Below are positions 7,268-14,430 of a stretch of DNA of 23,992 nt, in pieces. The notes under the pieces were generated by a model. It worked only from the letters and a program-made list of their open reading frames with translations, was not told the DNA's origin and searched no databases. The position numbers and the translations under genes were made by a program. Positions within the stretch are counted from its first letter, which is position 1. Each line of letters begins with the position of its first letter. Source of the stretch: RGIG9115 sp045603225. Its GTDB lineage: Bacteria > Bacillota > Clostridia > UBA1381. The stretch spans positions 1-23,992 of the forward strand of contig JAZULT010000095.1 in assembly GCA_045603225.1 (NCBI GenBank), given 5' to 3'.

Positions 7268-8905
7268 TTGAAAAGTACCTCTAAAGGTAGAAATGTTTTC
7301 AAATGGATATTGTGTAACGGCAGGAAAAGTATACCGTCAATTGTACTCCTGACAATAGTGGCAGTAGCAAACACTTTACTCGGACTCAGATTTACCATTG
7401 TATCAAAGTCTGTAATTGATATTGCTACAGGTCAACAGAACGGCAGTCTTTTGTACAGCTGTATAGAGCTTGTTATAATGCTTGTAATTCAGCTTATCAT
7501 GCAAATATCCATCAATTTTATAAATGTTCAGGCGAATGCAAAGCTTGATATTGAACTTAAAAGAAGCGTATTCAGGACGCTTATCGAAAAAGATTACCTG
7601 TCTGTGACGAAATATCATTCAGGAGAGCTTCTGAACAGACTTACAAGTGACATAAACGTAATTACCGGAGGGATAATTACTATTGTTCCGAATGTATGTC
7701 TCCTTCTTACAAGTATAATCGGTGCATTTGTTATTCTTTTTAATCTTGACAGAACTTTTGCGATTTTGGTACTGCTTTTCGGGCCTGCACTTTTGATATG
7801 CGGCAGACTTTATTCGAAAAGATATAAGCAGCTTCATAAGGATTGTCAGCAGGCGGACGGACGTACACGTTCGTTTATGCAGGAGGCACTTCAGAATATT
7901 CTTGTTATAAAGTCGTTTAATAACCAGAATGATATTCTTGATCACAGTGAGGATTTGCAGAAGAAGGCATATAAACTGAAGCTTAAAAGGGTTAAGATTT
8001 CGATTGTAGCTCATGTGTGTATGTATATTGCGTTTAATGCCGGGTATTATTTTGCACTTGCGTACGGAGCATATAAACTGTCGATTGGTCTTATAACTTT
8101 CGGTACAGTAACTGCTATGCTTCAGCTTGTCGGGAAGATACAGACACCATTCCGAGATATATCTTCAATTATTCCGCAGTTTTTCTCGGTTACTGCATCT
8201 GTTGAAAGAATAAATGAGCTTGAAGATATGAAGAATGAAGAAACAACAGATATCAGCTGTACATATGATGAAATGGAAAGCATTGTGTATGAAAATGTTG
8301 TTTTCGGATATGACAAGGATAAGGTAATACTTAATAATGCATCTTTTGAAATTAAAAAGGGTGAATTTGCGGTTATCGGCGGAGAGTCGGGAATAGGAAA
8401 AAGTACAGCGATAAAGCTGCTTCTCGGTATAATGAAGCCTGACAGCGGAAGAATATATATAAAAACACAAAGCGGTGAAGTGGTAACCGGAACAGGAAGC
8501 AGAGGACTTTTTGCTTATGTGCCACAGGGAAATCTGATTCTGTCTGGAACAATCCGTGAAAATGTTACGTTCGGAAATAAGGATGCAGACGACAGTGCAG
8601 TTATAAAAGCACTTAAGCTTGCTCAGATATGGGATTATGTTGAACAGCTTCCTGAGGGGCTTGATACAGTCCTCGGTGAGAAAGGTCTCGGACTTTCGGA
8701 GGGACAGATTCAGAGAATTTCAATCGCAAGAGCACTTCTTTATGATGCACCTGTTCTTTTGCTCGATGAATCAACATCAGCGCTTGACAGCAAAACGGAA
8801 GCGGAGCTTCTTAAAACGCTTAAAGAGATGACGGATAAAACCGTAATAATTATTTCTCATAAGAAAGCCGCATTTGATGTGTGTGATAAGGTAATTGAGT
8901 TTTAA
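7268..8905 (+). CDS. ABC transporter, fused permease and ATP-binding half-transporter (exporter type)
   Basis: A 545-residue type IV ABC exporter half-transporter: about six membrane helices in residues 1-300, then one nucleotide-binding domain. Visible ATPase motifs are Walker A GGESGIGKST (about 371-380), Q-loop YVPQGN, signature LSEGQ (about 476), Walker B VLLLDESTSALD (about 495-506) and the switch histidine in IISHKK (about 530). All catalytic residues are present, so a homodimer could be active. I chose the TTG start at 7268 because AAGGGG lies 8 nt upstream; a GTG at 7244 in the same frame lies inside the ABC-F gene and lacks its own site. It begins 4 nt after the ABC-F stop. Such exporters move peptides, lipids or drugs; the substrate is unknown. 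The ABC-F pairing hints at a drug or peptide resistance unit, but that is inference. Confidence 0.9.
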   Translation: MKSTSKGRNVFKWILCNGRKSIPSIVLLTIVAVANTLLGLRFTIVSKSVIDIATGQQNGSLLYSCIELVIMLVIQLIMQISINFINVQANAKLDIELKRSVFRTLIEKDYLSVTKYHSGELLNRLTSDINVITGGIITIVPNVCLLLTSIIGAFVILFNLDRTFAILVLLFGPALLICGRLYSKRYKQLHKDCQQADGRTRSFMQEALQNILVIKSFNNQNDILDHSEDLQKKAYKLKLKRVKISIVAHVCMYIAFNAGYYFALAYGAYKLSIGLITFGTVTAMLQLVGKIQTPFRDISSIIPQFFSVTASVERINELEDMKNEETTDISCTYDEMESIVYENVVFGYDKDKVILNNASFEIKKGEFAVIGGESGIGKSTAIKLLLGIMKPDSGRIYIKTQSGEVVTGTGSRGLFAYVPQGNLILSGTIRENVTFGNKDADDSAVIKALKLAQIWDYVEQLPEGLDTVLGEKGLGLSEGQIQRISIARALLYDAPVLLLDESTSALDSKTEAELLKTLKEMTDKTVIIISHKKAAFDVCDKVIEF

Positions 8906-8915
8906 AAAACACGTG

Positions 8916-8969
8916 TAAGGGGATAAAACTTTCGATTTTGAAAAGTTTTATCCCCTTAACTGTTTTTTT
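8916..8969. terminator. Bidirectional intrinsic terminator
   Basis: A 17-bp perfect stem (8916-8932 with 8942-8958) with a 9-nt loop is followed on the plus strand by T7 (8963-8969) and on the minus strand by a T-run opposite the A-run at 8904-8909. It ends both the ABC exporter operon and the convergent pnuC gene. Confidence 0.9.
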
Positions 8970-9651
8970 AAATACTTTGACGGTGTTTCATCTTTTGCCA
9001 GCTTATATATCCGTAAATATCGTTTACAAGAAATACAATAAAGCATATTATGACAGATATGTATGATATGTCCGTAAATGATGCCATAACCCACAGCACT
9101 ATAAGAACAATATCGTTTGCTGCATATGCTATTGCATATAGCGGACTTCGTCTAAAAGTAAGATAAACAGCCGCAAAGCTTGTAGTTACGGATAGTGTGC
9201 TTGGTATAATATTTGCAGTATTGAAATATTCTAAAATAAAATAAAATGCAACTGTTACACATAAAGTCAGAATCCACATGAATATGTATTCTTTTTTGTG
9301 TACGGTGTTGACTGTTACTTCCGATTTGTTTCCTTTATAGGGATTTCTGAGCCATGAAACAAGCGACAGAACAGCCATCGGCATAGTCATTCCGAGATAA
9401 GTTATCATTTCACCGTAATAAGCAAATGAATAAGAAATGATCCCGTATAATACACTGAAGATTACCATTAGAAGCTGACCGAATGGATTGCCTTTGGCAT
9501 TGAATATGAGAGATGTTACACCTATCAGCGAAGCTGTGAGAGTCATATAGCTTTCTCTGTCGAATATAACAAATGAAATTATAATCAGTATAACTGAGTA
9601 AATCCAGAGATAAAGCTCGGTTTTTGTAAAGTAGTTTATTATTTTTCTCAT
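8968..9651 (-). CDS. pnuC: PnuC family nicotinamide riboside (or related vitamin precursor) transporter
   Basis: A 227-residue integral membrane protein with about seven hydrophobic helices and PnuC family features: LIFNAKGNPFGQ after the second helix, a SYSFAYYGEM(I)TY segment, SWLRNPYKG before the central loop, and a C-terminal FLVNDIYGYISW. PnuC proteins pass nicotinamide riboside across the membrane by facilitated diffusion, trapped by phosphorylation inside; relatives carry thiamine, riboflavin or deoxynucleosides, so the cargo is not certain. ATG 9651 follows GGAGG by 5 nt; the longer frame to 9663 begins at the ATG that overlaps that Shine-Dalgarno. It is transcribed alone from a consensus promoter through a structured leader of about 108 nt that may be a riboswitch, and ends at the bidirectional terminator. 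Confidence 0.88.
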   Translation of the reverse strand: MRKIINYFTKTELYLWIYSVILIIISFVIFDRESYMTLTASLIGVTSLIFNAKGNPFGQLLMVIFSVLYGIISYSFAYYGEMITYLGMTMPMAVLSLVSWLRNPYKGNKSEVTVNTVHKKEYIFMWILTLCVTVAFYFILEYFNTANIIPSTLSVTTSFAAVYLTFRRSPLYAIAYAANDIVLIVLWVMASFTDISYISVIICFIVFLVNDIYGYISWQKMKHRQSI

Positions 9652-9663
9652 AAAAACCTCCAT

Positions 9664-9748
9664 AAAAAAAGAAGCGGCCGGGCATATCTTCTAAGACCTA
9701 ACGATATGCCGCGGATGCTTTATTGCATCATACTACCCGGTGGCAGTT
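9664..9748 (-). promoter_or_regulatory. Structured leader RNA of pnuC, candidate riboswitch
   Basis: Read on the minus strand, the leader forms an outer helix CCGGG/CCCGG (9740-9736 with 9682-9678). Inside it lie two hairpins: GATGC/GCATC (9729-9725 with 9718-9714, 6-nt loop) and GGCATATC/GATATGCC (9710-9703 with 9688-9681, 14-nt loop), making a three-way junction. A competing pairing GCGG/CCGC (9712-9709 with 9677-9674) extends the second hairpin into a terminator-like stem followed by U7 (9664-9670), directly before the Shine-Dalgarno. The two folds exclude each other, as in transcriptional riboswitches. I could not match it to TPP, FMN, THF, preQ1, ZTP or NAD+ classes from memory. It probably senses the transported vitamin or its cofactor. 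Confidence 0.6.
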
Positions 9749-9765
9749 AAATATGTATTTATGTC

Positions 9766-9794
9766 AGTATATCATACTTTTTTTGTTTTGTCAA
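9766..9794 (-). promoter_or_regulatory. Sigma-A promoter of pnuC
   Basis: On the minus strand TTGACA (9794-9789), 17-bp spacer, TATACT (9771-9766). The transcript would start near 9759, just before the structured leader. Confidence 0.88.
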
Positions 9795-9843
9795 TGTTTA
9801 TTAATATAAGCGCATAAGATATACACAAAATGTATAAAATATA

Positions 9844-9872
9844 TTGACAATTTGCATTGTTTATAATATAAT
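9844..9872 (+). promoter_or_regulatory. Promoter and probable operator of the toxin-antitoxin pair
   Basis: TTGACA (9844-9849), 17-bp spacer, TATAAT (9867-9872), perfect consensus. The spacer contains the inverted repeat ACAAT-TTGC-ATTGT (9847-9860), well placed for autorepression by a ribbon-helix-helix antitoxin. A second repeat, TATACA/TGTATA (9820-9825 with 9831-9836), lies just upstream. Operator function is inferred from position and symmetry. Confidence 0.8.
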
Positions 9873-9897
9873 ATAAAGGAAGAAAGGGAGTGTTTTT

Positions 9898-10179
9898 ATG
9901 GCTAAAACATCAACTAATATTTCTATTGATGCTGATATTAAAGCAAAAGCACAGGAATTGTTTGCGGATTTCGGATTGGATTTATCAACTGCAATAAATA
10001 TGTTTTTAAGACAGTCTGTAAGAGAAAATGCAATACCATTCAGCATTTCTAGAGAAGTTCCTAATAGTGATACTTTAGCTGCTATTAATGAGCTTGAAGA
10101 ATTTAAGAAAAATCCTGATAAATATAAGAGATATTCCTCTTTTTCTGAGCTTCTTGATGAGGTGAGACAAGATGCTTAA
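9898..10179 (+). CDS. RelB/DinJ family antitoxin
   Basis: A 93-residue antitoxin of the RelB/DinJ type. The N-terminal half (TSTNISIDADIKAKAQELFA, then DLSTAINMFLRQSV) is the ribbon-helix-helix DNA-binding and dimerising domain; the acidic C-terminal tail (about 55-93, rich in Glu, Asp and Lys) would wrap and neutralise the toxin. GGGAG lies 7 nt before ATG 9898. The gene overlaps the toxin gene by 8 bp, the usual antitoxin-first layout that couples their translation. The promoter spacer carries an inverted repeat suited to autorepression. Divergent from pnuC. Confidence 0.92.
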   Translation: MAKTSTNISIDADIKAKAQELFADFGLDLSTAINMFLRQSVRENAIPFSISREVPNSDTLAAINELEEFKKNPDKYKRYSSFSELLDEVRQDA

Positions 10180-10444
10180 AATAGTTTCATCCAACAGGTT
10201 TAAAAAAGACTTAAAACTGGCAATCAAAAGAGGTTATAATATTGGATTGCTTGAAGAAGTAGTTAATACACTTGCAAGCTGTAAGAGTCTTGAACCTAAA
10301 TACAGGGATCATGAATTATCAGGAGAGTATAAAGGGTTAAGAGAATGTCACATTACTCCTGACTGGCTGTTGGTATATCAGATTTTTGATGATGAACTTG
10401 TTTTGTATTTGTCCAGGACAGGAACACATAGCGACTTATTTTAA
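10172..10444 (+). CDS. YafQ family mRNA interferase toxin
   Basis: A 90-residue RelE-superfamily toxin of the YafQ branch, a ribosome-dependent endoribonuclease that cuts mRNA within translated codons. Residues matching the known YafQ active site are present: H47 (RDHELSGEYKG), H60 (RECHI), D64-W65 (TPDWLLVYQ), R82 and H86 (LSRTGTHSDLF). Length is typical. It starts inside the end of the antitoxin gene (8-bp overlap). The pair appears intact; no disrupted residue was seen. It could be a stabilising module rather than stress regulator; sequence cannot decide. Confidence 0.93.
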   Translation: MLKIVSSNRFKKDLKLAIKRGYNIGLLEEVVNTLASCKSLEPKYRDHELSGEYKGLRECHITPDWLLVYQIFDDELVLYLSRTGTHSDLF

Positions 10445-10484
10445 TGACAGTAAATGACTAATTTAATATGAAAGGGATGACATT

Positions 10485-11312
10485 ATGAGTTACGCAGACG
10501 AGATATTTATAAAAAATTGCAGAGACATAATTGATACGGGATTTTCTGATGAAAATCTGCCTGTAAGACCTAAGTGGGAGGACGGTGTTCCGGCACACAC
10601 TATTAAGAAATTCGGGGTTGTGAACAGATACGACCTCTCTAAAGAGTTTCCGATTTTAACACTTCGCAGAACATATCTTAAAAGTGCAGTTGATGAGCTT
10701 TTGTGGATATGGCAGAAGAAATCGAATAATATAAAGGATCTGAACAGTCATGTATGGGACCAGTGGGCAGATGAGGACGGCTCGATAGGTAAAGCCTACG
10801 GATATCAGCTGGGAATCGTGAATCATTATTCTGACGGAGATTTTGACCAGGTTGACAGGGTTCTTCATGACCTTAAAAATAATCCGTCAAGCAGACGTAT
10901 TATGACGAACATTTATAATCATGCCGATTTGTCAGAGATGAATCTGTATCCGTGTGCATATTCGATGACATTTAATGTAAGCGGAGATACATTAAACGGT
11001 ATACTTAATCAGCGTTCGCAGGATATGCTTGCGGCGAATAACTGGAATGTGTGCCAGTATGCTGTTCTTTTACATATGTTTGCAAAATGTTCCGGTCTGA
11101 AGGTCGGAGAGCTTGTACACGTGATTGCCGATGCGCATATCTATGACAGACATATTCCCGTGATTGAGGAAATTATTGCAGGAGAAATACATGACGCTCC
11201 GACGTTTACTCTTGAAGATATTGACGACTTTTATAAGTTTACCACATCAAGTGTAAAGCTTGAAAACTATATTTATAACGAATTTAAACATAAAATACCG
11301 GTTGCAATATAA
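10485..11312 (+). CDS. thyA: Thymidylate synthase
   Basis: ThyA methylates dUMP to dTMP with methylenetetrahydrofolate, giving dihydrofolate. The protein is 275 residues. The nucleophilic cysteine is C157 in MNLYPCAYSMTF; the phosphate-binding NPSSRRIM (133-140), ILNQRSQDM (173-181), NNWNVCQYAVLLHMFA (185-200) and DAHIYDRH (216-223) are all in place. The ANNWNV form instead of the classic LGLPFN resembles the Bacillus/phage phi3T type. GGG lies 8 nt before ATG 10485. No dihydrofolate reductase gene is adjacent. No promoter was found in the 40 bp after the toxin gene, so readthrough from the toxin-antitoxin unit is possible. It may complement the pyrimidine operon downstream. Confidence 0.95.
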   Translation: MSYADEIFIKNCRDIIDTGFSDENLPVRPKWEDGVPAHTIKKFGVVNRYDLSKEFPILTLRRTYLKSAVDELLWIWQKKSNNIKDLNSHVWDQWADEDGSIGKAYGYQLGIVNHYSDGDFDQVDRVLHDLKNNPSSRRIMTNIYNHADLSEMNLYPCAYSMTFNVSGDTLNGILNQRSQDMLAANNWNVCQYAVLLHMFAKCSGLKVGELVHVIADAHIYDRHIPVIEEIIAGEIHDAPTFTLEDIDDFYKFTTSSVKLENYIYNEFKHKIPVAI

Positions 11313-11327
11313 AATTTGGAAAAGATA

Positions 11328-11356
11328 TTGACATAATCTGTTTTGTTTGGTATAAT
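11328..11356 (+). promoter_or_regulatory. Sigma-A promoter before the secreted-protein leader RNA
   Basis: TTGACA (11328-11333), 17-bp spacer, TATAAT (11351-11356), perfect consensus. Transcription would begin at about 11362, exactly where the long leader helix begins. Confidence 0.9.
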
Positions 11357-11362
11357 AAAAGT

Positions 11363-11518
11363 GCTACGTATTTCAAAAATGAATAATTCCGGAAATAGGT
11401 TTGCGTTTGGTAAAAGCGCAGGCTTTGATTTTCATTGTCCTATTTCTGGAATTGAAATGCGTAGCGGCTATATCGAAGCTGCGTTTTTCATGCGTCGGCT
11501 TCGGTCGGCGCATTTTTT
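11363..11518 (+). promoter_or_regulatory. Structured leader RNA with antiterminator/terminator switch
   Basis: The transcript opens with a long, almost unbroken hairpin: 11363-11376 pairs with 11452-11465 (14 bp with one G-U), and, after an 8-nt bulge on the 5' side, 11385-11399 pairs with 11439-11453 (15 bp with one G-U; 2 bp are shared alternatives). Its apical part carries a smaller stem, TTGCG/CGCAG (11401-11405 with 11417-11421). Downstream, 11472-11481 can pair with 11496-11505 (10 bp, two G-U), which would destroy the terminator at 11490-11518. A third pairing, GCGGCT/AGCTGC (11464-11469 with 11477-11482), would in turn block that antiterminator. This three-state layout is typical of riboswitches and attenuators. 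No known class was recognised. It could also give a roughly 155-nt small RNA. Confidence 0.65.
11490..11518 (+). terminator. Intrinsic terminator inside the leader of the secreted-protein gene
   Basis: A 10-bp stem (11490-11499 with 11504-11513, including two G-U pairs) closed by a UUCG tetraloop is followed by T6 (11513-11518), 22 nt before the coding start. Position upstream of the gene points to attenuation. Confidence 0.85.
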
Positions 11519-11539
11519 GTATGAAAAGGAAGGATTGTT

Positions 11540-14350
11540 ATGAGAAAATTTTTAGCTTTATTAGTTACATTAAATCTTTTTGTTGGAGGTTCAGCAAGTG
11601 CTTCGTCAGGGGGAGCACCGGGTAAGATTGTTCCTTTGCCACTTCCGAAAACGTCTTCTGTTGAATCTGAAATCAGCGGCAGTAAGGATTTTTATATTTC
11701 GCAGGAAGGTCACAAGGTTCACTGGGGCGGTGGAGTAGGAATCCCGGAAAATATTTCGGATGATAATTATTCACTTATTGTAGCATTTTATGATGACGGA
11801 AAACTTCTTCATACTGATATGAATGAGCTTGATGAAGATGTGACCGGGTTCGCTTTTAATGAGCAGATTCTGAGACTTTCATATGAGCCTGAAAATCTGA
11901 GCGCAAAGGCATTTTTGTGGAACGGAGCTTCAGATTTTAAACCACTTTGTCAGGCTGTGAATATAAAAAATGTTCCTTATACTACGTATTATGCAAAGGG
12001 ACGTGTTGTTTCTACTTACAGAGACGGAAGCGTGGGAAAAGGCGAAGTTGAACTGAGACTTGAATATTCCGAGGATTTTGACGGAATGAAGATTACACCG
12101 GATGATTATTATAAGATAGATGCTGTGTATGATGATGAAAATATAAACAGTCATCTTTATGAGTATATGGATTTTGCAATTGCAATTGATGAAAATGACA
12201 ATGCAAAGGTAATTTCATACACACCTCTTGACAGCAACAAATTTGTCACTTTCAGCGGTGAAAGTCTTGTGGAATATTATGAAGAAGAATATATACTCTT
12301 TGAGGAGGACGGCACACAGACAGAGCTTGAGTTAAGCAGTAACTGTGTGGTTTATGTTAACGGTGTGGAATGTTGGGGATATGATTTGTTTGATTTGAAC
12401 TTGTCCGCGTCGGAAATTAAAGTTGCTGATGTGCCGGATACAGGTGAGAATTTTGCCGACGGACTGTATGATTTCATTTTTGTTGATACATATGCATGGG
12501 CAGTTGTGGAAGAAGTTGAAATAACTGATGAAACTGCGAAAATTTATTTTTCTGACTATGACACGACATATTCGATGAATGCTGTTATGACAATTGATTT
12601 TGCCGATGAGAATCAGATTGTAAATATATATAAAAATGATATGTCAATGGCAGGGATTGATGAAATTCGGCCGGGTGATAAGCTTTATATAAAATTTGAT
12701 ATAAATGATTCGCTTAATTATTCAATGTTTGCTGATATCATAATTGCCGAGGCTCCTGAGTCGGTAAGTCTTTTCAGCACTCGCAACGTGTCAAAGTACC
12801 TTGATGTGTATAAAGTGATCAGTCTCCCGAAGCTTATTAATAACGAAGACGGATTTAGAATAGAAGGAAAATTTGGACTAGAGACATTCGGTGATGATTT
12901 ATACGATGTTATTATAAATGTAAAATCGGGTTCAAATGTATTGTACACAAAGGAATTCAAGGCGGATTCGAGAATGGAGCAGATATCGATATATGATGAG
13001 CTTGATTTTGATCCTGACTCAACAATGTATATGACAGTTTCTCTTGTTCATAACGGTCAGGAGCTTTATCCTACCGTGGAATCCGATATATCTGACGGAT
13101 ATGCCGAAGTAATCGGAAGAATAAGTGAAATTAATGGGAATGAAGCTACTGTCATGATTGAAAAAGCAGACGATTTCTTCGGACAAAGCTATACATATGA
13201 TGACAGATTTGAGATAAAAGCAGATATTGACGTTGAATCTGTACTTTATGCCTGTGCAAAAATGAAGATTGAAAAGAAAAGTGGAAGATACATTGTAAAG
13301 AGCTACAATCTGTATAATACCGATGTTGTTGAGCTGAAAACAGCGGATTTTTCATACTATGATTATAATTCTATAGAATTTGGCGATGCATATTACAGAT
13401 TAAGTGATGATATAACGGCTTATGTAAACGGTGAAGAAGTAAATGTTGATGATGCCGTTGAGTATTATATCAGCGATAACACGACAGGAACGGTCAAGCT
13501 GGTTGACACTCCGGAATACGGATACATGGGTAAAGACAACAGATATGACTATATGTTTATTACATATATTGAAGTTCCTGAGGACAGATATATTACCGTT
13601 GGACCTGATACAAGTTTTGCGGTTGTTGATAGTGCATGGTTGAGTGTGAATAATTTAATAGATTTATATAAAGATGGTGAGTATATCACTGTTGAAACTA
13701 AAGAAGATGTTTCGAAGCTGGAAAGAGGAATGGTTATTGTTTATGATATGAACCTCGGTATGGCTGAAAATATCAGAATATTGTTTGATATCCTTGGGAT
13801 AAGCAGTGACAACGAAGCTATTTCGTATAGTGATGCTGTGAATTACACAAAAGGACTTGAGATAATTGAAGGATATACTTCGTTTGATGATAACATATAT
13901 TTTAAAACAGGAATTGAAGTATGGGATGATTCGGTTCTTTCAACTCCTGAAGGATGTGCAAGAGTAGGATTTGGTGCTATTGTTGATAGAGACTCATGGG
14001 GCGTTTATATCGGTCAGGTTGAACAAGCAGCGGAGGAGATTGGAAACTATATAAGTGCCGGAGATTATTATTCGGATAATATAGATTACTATGAATTTTC
14101 CCGAGATATGAATGTTTACATATACGATTTTAATGAAAGAGATAAAACCGATTACAGATTGACTACCGGAGCTGTAGGCAATATTGTGAAAACGATTGTT
14201 CCGCAGAGTCAGCTGATTGAAAACGAAAACGGAGATTATATTTATAACTGGACAGAAATCGACAGTGTTGATAATGCAAACTACGCATATTTCAAAACAC
14301 TTAACGGTGAGATTACAGATATTCTTGTAATTATACCTATGGAATGGTAA
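11540..14350 (+). CDS. Large secreted protein with two internal repeats, function unknown
   Basis: A 936-residue exported protein. Residues 1-22 form a signal peptide (short basic start, hydrophobic LALLVTLNLFVGG, ASA cleavage region). No SLH, LPXTG, transmembrane or enzyme motif was recognised. The composition is acidic and rich in Asp, Glu, Tyr, as in surface beta-sandwich proteins. Two regions resemble each other, about 150-400 and 520-745. Shared landmarks are a VYVNGVE/AYVNGEE segment (271-277 and 628-634), a V-D-TP/PD segment (295-301 and 653-659), then a YDFIFVDTY/YDYMFITYI segment (310-318 and 669-677), and later a GD or RG-led strand. Similar repeats occur, to my memory, in SLH-bearing surface proteins of Monoglobus-like Clostridia. 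GGAAGGA precedes ATG 11540. Expression is probably controlled by the upstream leader RNA. The sequence is intact. Confidence 0.75.
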   Translation: MRKFLALLVTLNLFVGGSASASSGGAPGKIVPLPLPKTSSVESEISGSKDFYISQEGHKVHWGGGVGIPENISDDNYSLIVAFYDDGKLLHTDMNELDEDVTGFAFNEQILRLSYEPENLSAKAFLWNGASDFKPLCQAVNIKNVPYTTYYAKGRVVSTYRDGSVGKGEVELRLEYSEDFDGMKITPDDYYKIDAVYDDENINSHLYEYMDFAIAIDENDNAKVISYTPLDSNKFVTFSGESLVEYYEEEYILFEEDGTQTELELSSNCVVYVNGVECWGYDLFDLNLSASEIKVADVPDTGENFADGLYDFIFVDTYAWAVVEEVEITDETAKIYFSDYDTTYSMNAVMTIDFADENQIVNIYKNDMSMAGIDEIRPGDKLYIKFDINDSLNYSMFADIIIAEAPESVSLFSTRNVSKYLDVYKVISLPKLINNEDGFRIEGKFGLETFGDDLYDVIINVKSGSNVLYTKEFKADSRMEQISIYDELDFDPDSTMYMTVSLVHNGQELYPTVESDISDGYAEVIGRISEINGNEATVMIEKADDFFGQSYTYDDRFEIKADIDVESVLYACAKMKIEKKSGRYIVKSYNLYNTDVVELKTADFSYYDYNSIEFGDAYYRLSDDITAYVNGEEVNVDDAVEYYISDNTTGTVKLVDTPEYGYMGKDNRYDYMFITYIEVPEDRYITVGPDTSFAVVDSAWLSVNNLIDLYKDGEYITVETKEDVSKLERGMVIVYDMNLGMAENIRILFDILGISSDNEAISYSDAVNYTKGLEIIEGYTSFDDNIYFKTGIEVWDDSVLSTPEGCARVGFGAIVDRDSWGVYIGQVEQAAEEIGNYISAGDYYSDNIDYYEFSRDMNVYIYDFNERDKTDYRLTTGAVGNIVKTIVPQSQLIENENGDYIYNWTEIDSVDNANYAYFKTLNGEITDILVIIPMEW

Positions 14351-14403
14351 GAATAATTTTGACCAAATTGTGTTACAATAACAAAAAATGCAGGGGGCGA
14401 CCT

Positions 14404-14430
14404 ATGTGTCGTTCCGAAGAGGATATATGA
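14404..14430 (+). CDS. Possible 8-codon upstream ORF coupled to the phosphoesterase gene
   Basis: GGGGG lies 6 nt before ATG 14404, the best ribosome site in this gap. The frame encodes MCRSEEDI and its TGA overlaps the phosphoesterase start as ATGA (14427-14430). The main gene has only AGAGG at a tight 4-nt spacing, so translational coupling through this short frame is plausible. It is a prediction from spacing only. Confidence 0.35.
   Translation: MCRSEEDI

Noticed and set aside
9664..9760. Assignment of the pnuC leader to TPP, THF, preQ1, ZTP or T-box classes
   Set aside because: Short stretches look alike (for example GGGTAG and GCATCCGC), but the order of helices and core motifs does not fit those classes.
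11363..11518. 6S RNA
   Set aside because: A long hairpin starting at a promoter is suggestive, but the helix is too short, there is no large central bubble, and the terminator/antiterminator directly precedes a coding region.
11343..11625. Two small plus-strand frames of 66 and 74 codons in the leader
   Set aside because: They run through the leader hairpins and terminator, lack ribosome sites and resemble nothing.
14350..14390. Consensus promoter before the phosphoesterase (TTGACC ... TACAAT)
   Set aside because: The spacer is only 9 bp; at most an extended -10 (TGTTACAAT) is present.
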